Source: an uncultured Kiritimatiellota bacterium
Lineage (GTDB): Bacteria > Verrucomicrobiota > Kiritimatiellia > RFP12 > DVOR01
Assembly (NCBI GenBank): GCA_944389945.1
Contig: CALXOF010000008.1
Span: 42,526 to 106,525, forward strand
Reading direction: 5' to 3'
Length of the DNA: 64,000 nucleotides
The position numbers and the translations under genes were made by a program. Below, piece after piece: positions 18,097 to 25,928 of the stretch. The first letter of the stretch is position 1, and each line of letters begins with the position of its first letter. A model generated the notes under the pieces. That model had not been told where the DNA came from. It worked only from the letters and a program-made list of their open reading frames with translations, and made no database searches.

Positions 18097-19341
18097 ATGG
18101 AGGCCTCTCAGCGCGTGGAGAAGAAGGGGGTAGGGGCGGCCATCGAGGCCGTCGCAGGAGTTTTTACGCCGCTTTGGACCTTCTTTGCGAGTAAGCTCCA
18201 GCGCTACATCCTCTCCTCCTTCTTGGTGGCCGCCGGGCTCACCGCACTGGTGCTGACCTTCGTGCTGTCGGTAGGGTTCCTCTTCCAGGTTATCCAATTC
18301 ATCATCCGGGGCGTTCCAGCGGCGTTGGTGCTCCAGTATTTGGCGGCCTCCTTGCCGGAAGTGTTGGGCTTCACCGTTCCGCTGGCGTTGATGGTTGCTT
18401 CGTTGCTGGTCTTTGGTCGCATGAGCGGAGACAGTGAGGTGGCGGCCATGAAGGCCTGCGGCGTCAGCTTCCTCTCCATCATGCGTGGCCCCATTATCGT
18501 GGGTCTGCTTTGCGTGGGCTTGGGCTTCTACCTACAAAACTACGCCATGCCCAGCGGCCACTTCGTCCGCAGAACGCTCTCTTCGCGCTTGGCGGTCGAG
18601 GCCGGGACCGACCTGATTGAGCCCGGTCGCTTCATCAACGAAATCAACGATGTCTCTGTCTTTTGCGACAGTAAGAGCGAGGAAGAGGACGAGCAGGGCG
18701 CTTACACCGTGCTTTACGACCTCGTCGCTATTGATCGTAGCGATGGCTTCTCGCGGGAAATCCGAGCCGAGCGCGCGGAGGTCCGCATCGATGGTAGCGA
18801 CCTTCTCTTCAAGCTCTACGAGCCGCGTATCTCGCCGATGGCCGAGGACAACCCTAACGTCGCCTCCGCTAAAGTCTTGCCGTATCGCTTCAAGAACGTC
18901 GTCACCCGTGCTCGTGAGTATCACAAAAAGCCCAAGGATTACACCTTCGGGGAACTCCTTGCGGCCGAGCGCGACGCGAAAGACGCATTGAGCCGGGCCA
19001 AAGCCGCCGAGGCCGCTGGCACGCCCATTGAGGGATTCTCCTCGGAGGCCGCGGCCATGTGGCATTCGCGTCTCCTCTTCTTGCTGAACTATCGCATTGT
19101 CTGGGCTTTCTCCGCCCTTTGCTTCGTGTTGGTGGGCATCCCGCTTGGCTGCCAGGCCATGCGCAAGGATTCCTCGCGCGGCATGGCATTGGGTGTCGGG
19201 GTCGGCATTGCGTTCTTCCTTGTCTTGCTGCTTTCCGAATCCTTGGCTGACAAACCCGGTGCCTTCCCCTGGCTTCTCGTGTGGGTGCCCGTGCTGATCT
19301 GCCTGGGCGTCGCCGCTTATCTTATCCCCAAACACCAGTGA
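18097..19341 (+). CDS. LptF/LptG-family lipopolysaccharide export permease
   Basis: Inner-membrane permease (YjgP/YjgQ family) of the Lpt complex that lifts LPS out of the inner membrane, powered by LptB. 414 residues: three N-terminal membrane segments (about 40-70, 75-115, 130-155), a periplasmic beta-jellyroll region (about 160-315) and three C-terminal segments (about 330-350, 365-385, 390-410). The GRMSGDSEVAAMKACG stretch is the coupling-helix region typical of the family. Only one of the usual LptF/LptG pair lies here; which one cannot be told. lpxA follows after 8 bases, supporting a lipid A/LPS operon. Confidence 0.87.
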   Translation: MEASQRVEKKGVGAAIEAVAGVFTPLWTFFASKLQRYILSSFLVAAGLTALVLTFVLSVGFLFQVIQFIIRGVPAALVLQYLAASLPEVLGFTVPLALMVASLLVFGRMSGDSEVAAMKACGVSFLSIMRGPIIVGLLCVGLGFYLQNYAMPSGHFVRRTLSSRLAVEAGTDLIEPGRFINEINDVSVFCDSKSEEEDEQGAYTVLYDLVAIDRSDGFSREIRAERAEVRIDGSDLLFKLYEPRISPMAEDNPNVASAKVLPYRFKNVVTRAREYHKKPKDYTFGELLAAERDAKDALSRAKAAEAAGTPIEGFSSEAAAMWHSRLLFLLNYRIVWAFSALCFVLVGIPLGCQAMRKDSSRGMALGVGVGIAFFLVLLLSESLADKPGAFPWLLVWVPVLICLGVAAYLIPKHQ

Positions 19342-19349
19342 GGTCTTCC

Positions 19350-20132
19350 ATGTCCATCAGTCCCCTTGCGTTTGTCTGTGAAGGTGCCAAAATCGACCCG
19401 GCCGCCGAGATTGGTCCTTTCGCCTATGTTGGTCCCGATGTCACGCTTGGCCCCGGCGTCAAGCTCCATCACCATGCGACCGTCGAGGGGTACACCACGC
19501 TGGGTGAAGGGTGCGAGGTCTTCCCCGGTGCTTGTGTCGGCACCAAGACCCAAGACCTCAAGTGGCAGCCCGGCAGCGTGACTTACGTGGAAATCGGCCC
19601 CCGTACCGTCATTCGTGAGTGCGCTACCATCCACTCCGGCACCTTCGACGGCACCAAGACGGTCATCGGCTCCGACTGCCTCATCATGGCCTACTGCCAC
19701 GTCGCCCATGGGTGCATCCTTGGCGACCACGTCATCATGTCCAACGGCGTCCAGGTCGCCGGCGAGTGCACCATTGAGCACCACGCCGTCATCGGCGGCA
19801 CGTCCGCCATTCTCCAGTTTACTCACGTTGGCGCCTACGCCATGGTCGGCGGTGGCACCCAGCTCCGCAAAGACGCTCCGCCCTACATGGTCACCATGGG
19901 CACCGAGAACCTCGTCGTCCGCGGCCTCAACTCCGTTGGCATCCGTCGTCACGCCGGCGAATTCAGCCCCGAGGCCTACGCCGCGCTCAAGGACGCCTAC
20001 CAGATTCTTTACTCCGAGGGTTCCACCCGCGCCGCCGCGCTCGAGCGCATCGCCAACGAGCTCCCCCAATGCCCCGAAATCAAGCACCTCCTTGATTTCT
20101 ACGCCAACGCCTCCAAGCACGGCGTCGCCTAA
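19350..20132 (+). CDS. lpxA: acyl-ACP--UDP-N-acetylglucosamine O-acyltransferase
   Basis: First enzyme of lipid A synthesis, acylating UDP-GlcNAc at O-3; cytoplasmic homotrimer. 260 residues, usual length. N-terminal left-handed beta-helix hexapeptide repeats (AEIGPFAYVGPDVTLGPGV), catalytic His in MAYCHVAHGCILGDHV, the IGGTSAILQFTHVGAYAMVGGG stretch typical of LpxA, and a helical C-terminus. Start 19350 lies 8 bases after the permease stop; an upstream ATG at 19281 would overlap that gene by 60 bases and adds unrelated residues. Strong C-ending codon use, unlike its operon neighbours. Confidence 0.93.
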   Translation: MSISPLAFVCEGAKIDPAAEIGPFAYVGPDVTLGPGVKLHHHATVEGYTTLGEGCEVFPGACVGTKTQDLKWQPGSVTYVEIGPRTVIRECATIHSGTFDGTKTVIGSDCLIMAYCHVAHGCILGDHVIMSNGVQVAGECTIEHHAVIGGTSAILQFTHVGAYAMVGGGTQLRKDAPPYMVTMGTENLVVRGLNSVGIRRHAGEFSPEAYAALKDAYQILYSEGSTRAAALERIANELPQCPEIKHLLDFYANASKHGVA

Positions 20133-20150
20133 GGAAAAGGACGTGTAGCC

Positions 20151-20648
20151 ATGGCAGAGACCCACGAACACAAGGATTTGCGGCCGGATTGGGATACCTA
20201 TTTCATGGAGATCGCCAAGGTCGTGGGGATGCGGGCGAATTGCTCGCGCCGGAAGGTGGCCGCGGTGATTGTGGCCGACCACCGGATTATCTCGACGGGC
20301 TACAACGGCACGCCGCGCGGTATTCGCAACTGCTTTGAGGGCGGGTGCCCGCGTTGCTCCGGCGATGTGAAGAGCGGAGCCTCGCTGGAGGAGTGCGTCT
20401 GCGTCCACGCCGAGCAGAACGCCATCTGCCAGGCGGCCTATTACGGCATTCGTTTGGCCGGCTCCACCATCTACGTCACGCTCACGCCGTGCCTGACCTG
20501 CGCGAAGATGATCATCAACGCCGGTATCCGCGAGGTCGTCTACGCCGGGCACTACGCCTTCGATGCGCAGACCAAAGCGCTCTTCGACGAGGCCGGCGTC
20601 GTCTGCCGCCACTACGAGCCGCCGGCCGAACGGCCGTGGGAGGCGTAA
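20151..20648 (+). CDS. deoxycytidylate (dCMP) deaminase, ComEB-type
   Basis: Zinc enzyme of 165 residues converting dCMP to dUMP for thymidylate synthesis. Zinc and catalytic residues are visible: H86 and E88 in CVHAEQNAI, C114 and C117 in TLTPCLTCAKM. The N-terminal DWDTYFMEIAKVVGMRANCSRRKVAAV is characteristic of dCMP deaminases. CPRC and C-rich loops at 61-70 may bind a second zinc, as in the T4/ComEB group. It lies 18 bases after lpxA. Confidence 0.9.
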   Translation: MAETHEHKDLRPDWDTYFMEIAKVVGMRANCSRRKVAAVIVADHRIISTGYNGTPRGIRNCFEGGCPRCSGDVKSGASLEECVCVHAEQNAICQAAYYGIRLAGSTIYVTLTPCLTCAKMIINAGIREVVYAGHYAFDAQTKALFDEAGVVCRHYEPPAERPWEA

Positions 20649-20650
20649 GC

Positions 20651-21721
20651 GTGCGGAAGACGCTTGCGGTTCTGTCGGTGGCGGTGGTGTCCGTGTGCGC
20701 TTGGGCGGTGGTCAACGAGGCGGCCATCGAACGCTTCAAGAGTCTGCCCGGCCCCATGCAATCCGCAGACGGCGCGCTCTATGTTGCCTGTCAGTCGCCT
20801 GACCGCGCCAATCTGCGCTGGCCCGTTCTGCGCTTTGCCGAGGGCGTGCGTGAGAATCTCTCGGATGCCTTTGTCCCGCTTGGCACGGCGGATGCACCCC
20901 TGCTGATTGTCCTTGGCACGGAAACAAATCGGGTGGCGTCTGTGACGCGCCGTTCTGTCGGTGCCGCCGATGGCTTCTCCCAACTCGCTATTCATGTCCC
21001 CAATCCGGAGACCGTCGATCTGGAGGTCTTCCGGGAGCGTATCGCGGAGGCGTTGTTGCGGGAGCGTGCCCGGTCGGTTGCCGGTGCGTATGCTTCCCTC
21101 CAGTGGCCGGAGTGGTTTATCCGCGCGGTCGTCGATGCCTCGCGCGGCAACGTCTGGCGCGCGGAGGCCTATGAAAAGGCCCACGACCTCTTCGCAAAAG
21201 GTGAGTTGCCCCCCATCGATGCCTTCTTCGCGCCCGATGCCAATCCGCCGCGTGAGGTCGCGGCCTTCTTTGCGCAGTGGGTTCTGGAACGCAACGCCTC
21301 GGAGGCCGACCGCACGACCTTGCTCGCCGCACGTTGGGTTCGCCCCGCGGTCTTGGGCGCGGTCGAGGACGACGCCTGGCCCGCTTGGTTCCGCGCAATG
21401 GAAGACACCATCTTCGTCCCCGGCACGCTCACGCGGTCGCAGTTCGAGCGTTGGATAGCGTTGCTCACGGAACCCAAAGACGCGCAGGACGCGGTCCGCA
21501 TCAGCAATGACCTCACACGTTATGCCGTCGGCCGGCCGAAAGCCTTCCGGGACCTAACCGCTCTCTACCTCAGCGCTTACGGCGCGTTCGCCACCGGCGA
21601 TACGGAGACCTATCGCATCCGCCGTACCGAGGCTGACTCCTCCCGCGACCTACTCGCGCACATCCTTTCCCTCAAACCCATTCTCGAAGACACTCCGCCC
21701 CAAGGGAATCCAGCCCCATGA
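20651..21721 (+). CDS. exported protein of unknown function
   Basis: 356 residues. GTG start at 20651, two bases after the deaminase stop, gives a signal peptide (VRKTLAVLSVAVVSVCAWA); an in-frame start further left would lie inside the deaminase gene. The mature part is rich in Arg, Glu, Trp and Ala with mostly helical pattern. The order of segments (a LLIVLGTETN strand, then a helix LEVFRERIAEALLRERAR, then LQWPEWFIRAVVDA) recalls metallopeptidase-like scaffolds, but no HExxH motif is present, so activity is not claimed. It overlaps argH by 4 bases (ATGA), so it is probably co-translated with it. Possibly a lineage-specific periplasmic protein. Confidence 0.7.
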   Translation: MRKTLAVLSVAVVSVCAWAVVNEAAIERFKSLPGPMQSADGALYVACQSPDRANLRWPVLRFAEGVRENLSDAFVPLGTADAPLLIVLGTETNRVASVTRRSVGAADGFSQLAIHVPNPETVDLEVFRERIAEALLRERARSVAGAYASLQWPEWFIRAVVDASRGNVWRAEAYEKAHDLFAKGELPPIDAFFAPDANPPREVAAFFAQWVLERNASEADRTTLLAARWVRPAVLGAVEDDAWPAWFRAMEDTIFVPGTLTRSQFERWIALLTEPKDAQDAVRISNDLTRYAVGRPKAFRDLTALYLSAYGAFATGDTETYRIRRTEADSSRDLLAHILSLKPILEDTPPQGNPAP

Positions 21722-23094
21722 CCACCCAAGCTTCTGACACCGCCACCACCGTTGGCAAAATCAATCCGGACGTCCTCGCCTTCACCGAGGGCAAAGACCC
21801 GGTCCTCGACCTCGCCCTCGCCGAGGTCGATTGCCTCGGCACCGCCGCCCACGTCACCATGCTCTCGCGCATGGACTTCAAGCCCACGCTCTTCACCGAG
21901 GAGCAGCGCGTCGCCGTCCTGCGCGCCCTCAAGGACATCATCGCCGAGGCCCGCCGTGGCGACTTCACCATCACCGCCGCCGACCAAGACGTCCACCTCG
22001 CCGTTGAGCGCCGCCTCACCGAGCGCCTGGGCGACCTCGGCAAGAAGGTCCACACCTGCCGCAGCCGTAACGACCAGGTCGCCGTCGACATCCGCCTGCA
22101 CGTCCGCAACGAGCTCAACGCCCTCACCGGCGAACTCGCCGACCTCGCCAAAGCCCTGCTTGCCCTTGCCGAGACCCACAAGTCCATCCCCTTGGTCGGC
22201 CGCACCCATCTTCAGCCTGCCATGCCCAGCTCCGTGGGGATGTGGGCCAGTGGCTACGCCGAGATGCTCTTGGACGACGCCTATCTGCTCGAGGCCGCCT
22301 ACAAGACTAACAACCTCTGCCCCCTCGGCTCCGCCGCCGGTTACGGCGTACCCCTGCCCATCGACCGCCAGTTGACCAGCGACCTGCTCGCCTTCGAGCG
22401 GCCTCACCACAACGTCTTCTATGCCTCCTGCGCCCGCGGCAAGGACGAAGCCGTCCTGCTCGCCGCCTGCTCGCAGGTCATGCTCTCGCTCTCGCGCCTC
22501 GCCGAGGACCTCATCCTCTTCTCGATGCCTGAGTTCCGCTACTTCACCCTCCCGCGCGACCTCTGCACCGGCAGCTCCATTATGCCGCAGAAGTACAACC
22601 CCGACGTCCTCGAGCTCATCCGCGCCAAGGCCGCCCTCCTCATCGGCCAGGCCACCTCCGCCAACGTCATCCTCAAGGCCCTCCCCGGCGGCTACAACCG
22701 CGACCTGCAGGACACCAAGGAGCTCTACATGGAGGGCCTCTGCGTCACCCGCGCCTCTCTCCGTATTATGCGCTTGATGGCCGAGAACCTCACCGTCAAT
22801 CCCGACGCCTGCCGCGCCGCCTTCGCCGAGCCCGGTGTCTTCGCCACCGACCGCGCCCTCGAACTCGTTGCCGGTGGCATGCCTTTCCGTGATGCCTACC
22901 ATCAGGTGCGCGACCACCTTGAGGACCTCCGCGGCATGGACCCCGATGCCGTTATCGCCCAGAAGACCCATCTCGGCGGCACCAACGGTCTCGACTTCGC
23001 CCTCCTCCGCGGCCGTGCTGACGCCCTCGCGAATCAGGCCCAGTCCGCCCAGGCCAAGGTCGATGCCGCCTTCGCTGCCCTCATGGACGTCTAA
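21718..23094 (+). CDS. argH: argininosuccinate lyase
   Basis: Last enzyme of arginine synthesis, splitting argininosuccinate into arginine and fumarate. 458 residues, standard length for the fumarase/aspartase superfamily. Signature GSSIMPQKYNPDVLELIRAKA is present (Ser in the flexible loop is the general acid), as is RSRNDQVA and the HLQPAMP segment with the conserved His of helix 2 (GRTHLQPAMP). Starts inside the stop of the preceding exported-protein gene. Codons end almost only in C. Confidence 0.95.
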   Translation: MTTQASDTATTVGKINPDVLAFTEGKDPVLDLALAEVDCLGTAAHVTMLSRMDFKPTLFTEEQRVAVLRALKDIIAEARRGDFTITAADQDVHLAVERRLTERLGDLGKKVHTCRSRNDQVAVDIRLHVRNELNALTGELADLAKALLALAETHKSIPLVGRTHLQPAMPSSVGMWASGYAEMLLDDAYLLEAAYKTNNLCPLGSAAGYGVPLPIDRQLTSDLLAFERPHHNVFYASCARGKDEAVLLAACSQVMLSLSRLAEDLILFSMPEFRYFTLPRDLCTGSSIMPQKYNPDVLELIRAKAALLIGQATSANVILKALPGGYNRDLQDTKELYMEGLCVTRASLRIMRLMAENLTVNPDACRAAFAEPGVFATDRALELVAGGMPFRDAYHQVRDHLEDLRGMDPDAVIAQKTHLGGTNGLDFALLRGRADALANQAQSAQAKVDAAFAALMDV

Positions 23095-23127
23095 CCCTTC
23101 CTTCTATTTTCTCCAGGAGAATCAATC

Positions 23128-24798
23128 ATGCGTAGTGATACCGTCAAGGCCGGTTACCAAAAGGCCCCTCACCGCTCGCTCCTTCGCGCCGCCGGCGTGA
23201 AGGGCGAAGACTTCCCCAAACCCTTCATCGCCGTCTGCTCCTCTTACACGGACGTCGTCCCCGGCCACTGCCACCTTCGCGCCGTCGCCGACCTCGTCAA
23301 GGAAGAGATTCGCGCCGCGGGCGGCGTGCCCTTCGAGTTTGACACCATCGCCGTCTGCGATGGCATCGCCATGGGCCACGCCGGCATGAAGATGTCCCTC
23401 CCTAGCCGCGAGCTCATCGCCGACAGCGTCGAGACCATGCTCCGCGCCCACTGCTTCGATGGCGTCATCTGCATCCCCAACTGCGACAAGATTGTCCCCG
23501 GCATGGTGCTTGCTACCCTGCGCGTGAACATTCCCGCTATCTTCGCCTCCGGCGGCCCTATGCTCCCCGGCGTCAACCCTGTTACCGGCGCCGCCTCCGA
23601 CCTTAACACCGTCTTTGAAGCCGTCGCTGAGTACAAGAACGGCAAGATCACCGAAGACCAGCTCACCGCCATCGAGTCCACCTCCTGTCCTGGGTGTGGC
23701 TCCTGCTCTGGCATGTTCACCGCCAACTCCATGAACTGCCTCTGCGAGGTCCTCGGCCTGGCGCTCCCCGGCAATGGCACCATCCCCGCCGTCGACCCGC
23801 GCCGCAAAGATCTCTGGCGCGCCGCTGCTCGCCGTATCGTCCAGATGGCCAAGGACAACGGCCCGCTCCCGCGCGACATCGTCGACCGCGCCGCCATTGA
23901 CAACGCCTTCGCTCTCGACATGGCCATGGGCGGTTCCTCCAACACCGTCCTCCACACCCTCGCCTTCGCTCACGAGGCCGGCATCGACTACGACCTCCGT
24001 CGTATCGACGCCATCTCCAAGCGTACGCCCCACGTCTGCAAGGTCGCCCCCAGCTGCGCCTATCACGTTGTTGATGTCGACCGCGCCGGCGGCATCTCCG
24101 GCATCCTCAAGCGACTCTCCGAGCGCCCCGGCCTCCTGGACCTCGACAAGCGTACCGTCAGCGGCAAGACCCTTGGCGAGATTGCCGCCGCCGCGACCAT
24201 CACCGACACCGCCGTCATCCGCACCTTCGATAACGCCTACTCCCAGGACGGTGGCCTCTCCGTCCTCCATGGCAATCTCGCCGAGCAGGGCGCCATCGTC
24301 AAGCGCGCCGGCGTCTACGCCTCCATGCTCGTCTTCACCGGCAAGGCCATCTGCTTCGACTCCCAGGAAGAGGCCTGCGAAGGCATCCTCGCCGGCAAGG
24401 TCAAGCCCGGCCACGTCGTCGTCATCCGCGGCGAAGGCCCCAAGGGCGGCCCCGGCATGCAGGAGATGCTCGCCCCCACCGCTTATATTATTGGTGCCGG
24501 CCTAGGCGAACAGGTCGCCCTTATCACCGACGGACGCTTCTCCGGTGCCACCCACGGCGCCTGCATCGGCCACGTCTCCCCGGAAGCCGCCGAGGGCGGT
24601 CTCATCGGCCTCATCCAGGATGGCGATGAAATCCACATCGACATCCCTAACAATCTCCTTGAGGCCAACCTCTCTGAAGAGGAAATCGCTACCCGCCGCG
24701 CCACCGCCAAGCCTTGGCCGCCGCGCCCCGTTACTGGTTGGCTCGCCCGCTACGCCAAGCTCGTCGGCAACGCCTCCACCGGCGCCACGCTGTCGTAA
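23128..24798 (+). CDS. ilvD: dihydroxy-acid dehydratase
   Basis: Fe-S dehydratase of valine, leucine and isoleucine synthesis; 556 residues. Cluster ligands are visible in NCDKIVPGM and [17 protein letters not shown], with a further Cys near the start ([12 protein letters not shown] region). GRFSGATHG near the C-terminus belongs to the substrate/Mg2+ site. AGGAG 7-8 bases upstream supports ATG 23128. A strong terminator follows. NifU/NifS encoded upstream could supply its cluster. Confidence 0.95.
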   Translation: MRSDTVKAGYQKAPHRSLLRAAGVKGEDFPKPFIAVCSSYTDVVPGHCHLRAVADLVKEEIRAAGGVPFEFDTIAVCDGIAMGHAGMKMSLPSRELIADSVETMLRAHCFDGVICIPNCDKIVPGMVLATLRVNIPAIFASGGPMLPGVNPVTGAASDLNTVFEAVAEYKNGKITEDQLTAIESTSCPGCGSCSGMFTANSMNCLCEVLGLALPGNGTIPAVDPRRKDLWRAAARRIVQMAKDNGPLPRDIVDRAAIDNAFALDMAMGGSSNTVLHTLAFAHEAGIDYDLRRIDAISKRTPHVCKVAPSCAYHVVDVDRAGGISGILKRLSERPGLLDLDKRTVSGKTLGEIAAAATITDTAVIRTFDNAYSQDGGLSVLHGNLAEQGAIVKRAGVYASMLVFTGKAICFDSQEEACEGILAGKVKPGHVVVIRGEGPKGGPGMQEMLAPTAYIIGAGLGEQVALITDGRFSGATHGACIGHVSPEAAEGGLIGLIQDGDEIHIDIPNNLLEANLSEEEIATRRATAKPWPPRPVTGWLARYAKLVGNASTGATLS

Positions 24799-24814
24799 AC
24801 GGCTTGTGCCCTCC

Positions 24815-24844
24815 AAAAGGCCCCGGTCCCCGGGGCCTTTTTTG
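24815..24844 (+). terminator. intrinsic terminator after ilvD
   Basis: Stem AAAAGGCCCCGG (24815-24826) with CCGGGGCCTTTT (24830-24841), 3-base loop, followed by TTTG. It closes the 14812-24798 gene block. Confidence 0.9.
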
Positions 24845-24846
24845 TT

Positions 24847-25114
24847 TTAGGTTACAGAGGACCACAGAGGGATACACAGGGGAACACAGAGAACACGACG
24901 CAGGAGAAACCGCAGAACACGACGCAGGGGGAACCGCAGATTCCGCAGATTAAAGCAGATTAGGGGCCGGCTACCGCCGGCAGGACTGCCAGAATGGGAA
25001 ACGCAGATTGCGCAGATTGTTGCAGATTTTGGCGTGCTGGCGCACGCTGATTGTTTGTGCGACGGTTTTGTCTGGCGCCCCATAGGGGCGCGAAACGAAA
25101 GGGGTAATACAAAA
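24847..25114 (+). repeat. composite intergenic element ending in AATACAA, copy 3
   Basis: GGACCACAGAGGGATACACAG-like and ACACGACGCAGG repeats (24855-24928), two GCAGATT triplet repeats (24929-24962 and 24996-25030), the GGCCGGCTACCGCCGG hairpin with CAGGACTGCC (24965-24990), GGCGCCCCATAGGGGCGC (25074-25091) and the end GGGTAATACAAAA (25102-25114). It shares its block order and end with the copies at 8986 and 13541. Confidence 0.65.
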
Positions 25115-25142
25115 GCGAGCAGATGCACAAGCATCTACTCGC
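25115..25142 (-). terminator. probable leftward terminator abutting the composite element
   Basis: Hairpin GCGAG-c-AGATGC / GCATCT-a-CTCGC with loop ACAA. Read on the minus strand it is followed by TTTTGTATT, so it could end a leftward transcript. No convincing leftward gene precedes it; a small RNA is possible. The AATACAA element begins exactly in its T run. Confidence 0.45.
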
Positions 25143-25702
25143 TAGAGTTGTTGGGCATGGAGTTGCGTCGTCTAAATAAGGGTGAGAGACTTGCCAACAA
25201 CCAAGCGCTCCCACGCCCGCAACTCATGAATGTAATCTCAAATTTTATGCCAGAGGTCAACGCGTGACTATCTAAAAATGGGGGAGGGGTAAGCGTACGA
25301 CAAGAGAGTTGGGCGAGGCATGGGAAGAGCGAGGAAGAGAAGGCCAATGCTAATCGACGGTCGGCCACTCACGCATCGGTTCCTCACGCCGGCTCGGAAG
25401 AGATGGTTGCCTCGCTCGTCACTAGTATGACAAACCAAAACATAATATACGACGCAGAAAAGGAAAATGAGCCCGCCAGGACCACCACGGTTCAGCGCGT
25501 GAACGCTGACAGACGTGGCTACTCTGACGGACCCAACACCAAAAGGATACTAAAACTGAAGAAGTAACGCAAACAAAAAGAGCGACTCCCTTCAAGCCAG
25601 GGCTAACACGCAAAGCGTGTCGCAGCCTCCTGGAGGAATCGCTCTGCACAAAAAGATACTAAATCCGTTTTTCGCAGTCAAGCCCGAGGCGTCAGGCTGA
25701 GT
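25143..25702. other. intergenic region, no assured gene; short open frame and hairpin
   Basis: No gene here is certain. Complementary pairs GTTGTTGG (25147-25154)/CCAACAAC (25194-25201) and GAGTTGC (25160-25166)/GCAACTC (25219-25225) cross each other in pseudoknot order. A plus-strand frame is open from about 25269 to the TAA at 25565-25567, roughly 100 codons, but its first ATG is at 25403, leaving 54 residues (MVASLVTSMTNQ start, RILKLKK end) without a good ribosome site. A nested hairpin follows at 25579-25645. Confidence 0.4.
25579..25645. other. nested hairpin of unknown role
   Basis: Outer stem AGAGCGA (25579-25585)/TCGCTCT (25639-25645) encloses CCAGG/CCTGG, GCT/AGC and the inner hairpin ACACGC-aaa-GCGTGT. 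It lies between AAAAA tracts on both sides. It could be a terminator-like element, a small structured RNA or a mobile-element end; nothing in the sequence decides between them. Confidence 0.5.
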
Positions 25703-25732
25703 TTGACGGAGGGGTGGGAAAAGTGGTAGTGT
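25703..25732 (+). promoter_or_regulatory. promoter of the restriction-modification operon
   Basis: TTGACG (25703-25708), 18-base spacer, TAGTGT (25727-25732) preceded by GTGG. About 200 bases of leader follow, including a CCTGCGG-gagag-CCGCAGG hairpin at about 25746-25764, which may matter for expression control. Confidence 0.55.
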
Positions 25733-25928
25733 ATCGTTCATCACCTGCGGGAGAGCCGCAGGGGTCAACGTGCAGCACGCACGAATGATTTGCTCGGATC
25801 AAAGTCCGCTAAACATTGAGAGAGCAAACGTTCGGGTGTGGCATGCGTGGATACGTATGCCCTCCCGTCTGTTTCTCTCAAGGCTCTTAGCGGACGCCCG
25901 ATCCGGAACAGACGTGGAGGGCGCCTTT

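Noticed and set aside
25579..25645. tRNA gene or integron attC site
   Set aside because: No TPsiC GTTCGANNC box or cloverleaf; no paired GTTRRRY/RYYYAAC boxes.
25422..25649. 75-codon minus-strand frame
   Set aside because: Overlaps the nested hairpin, Trp/Ser/Arg-rich without a domain or ribosome site.
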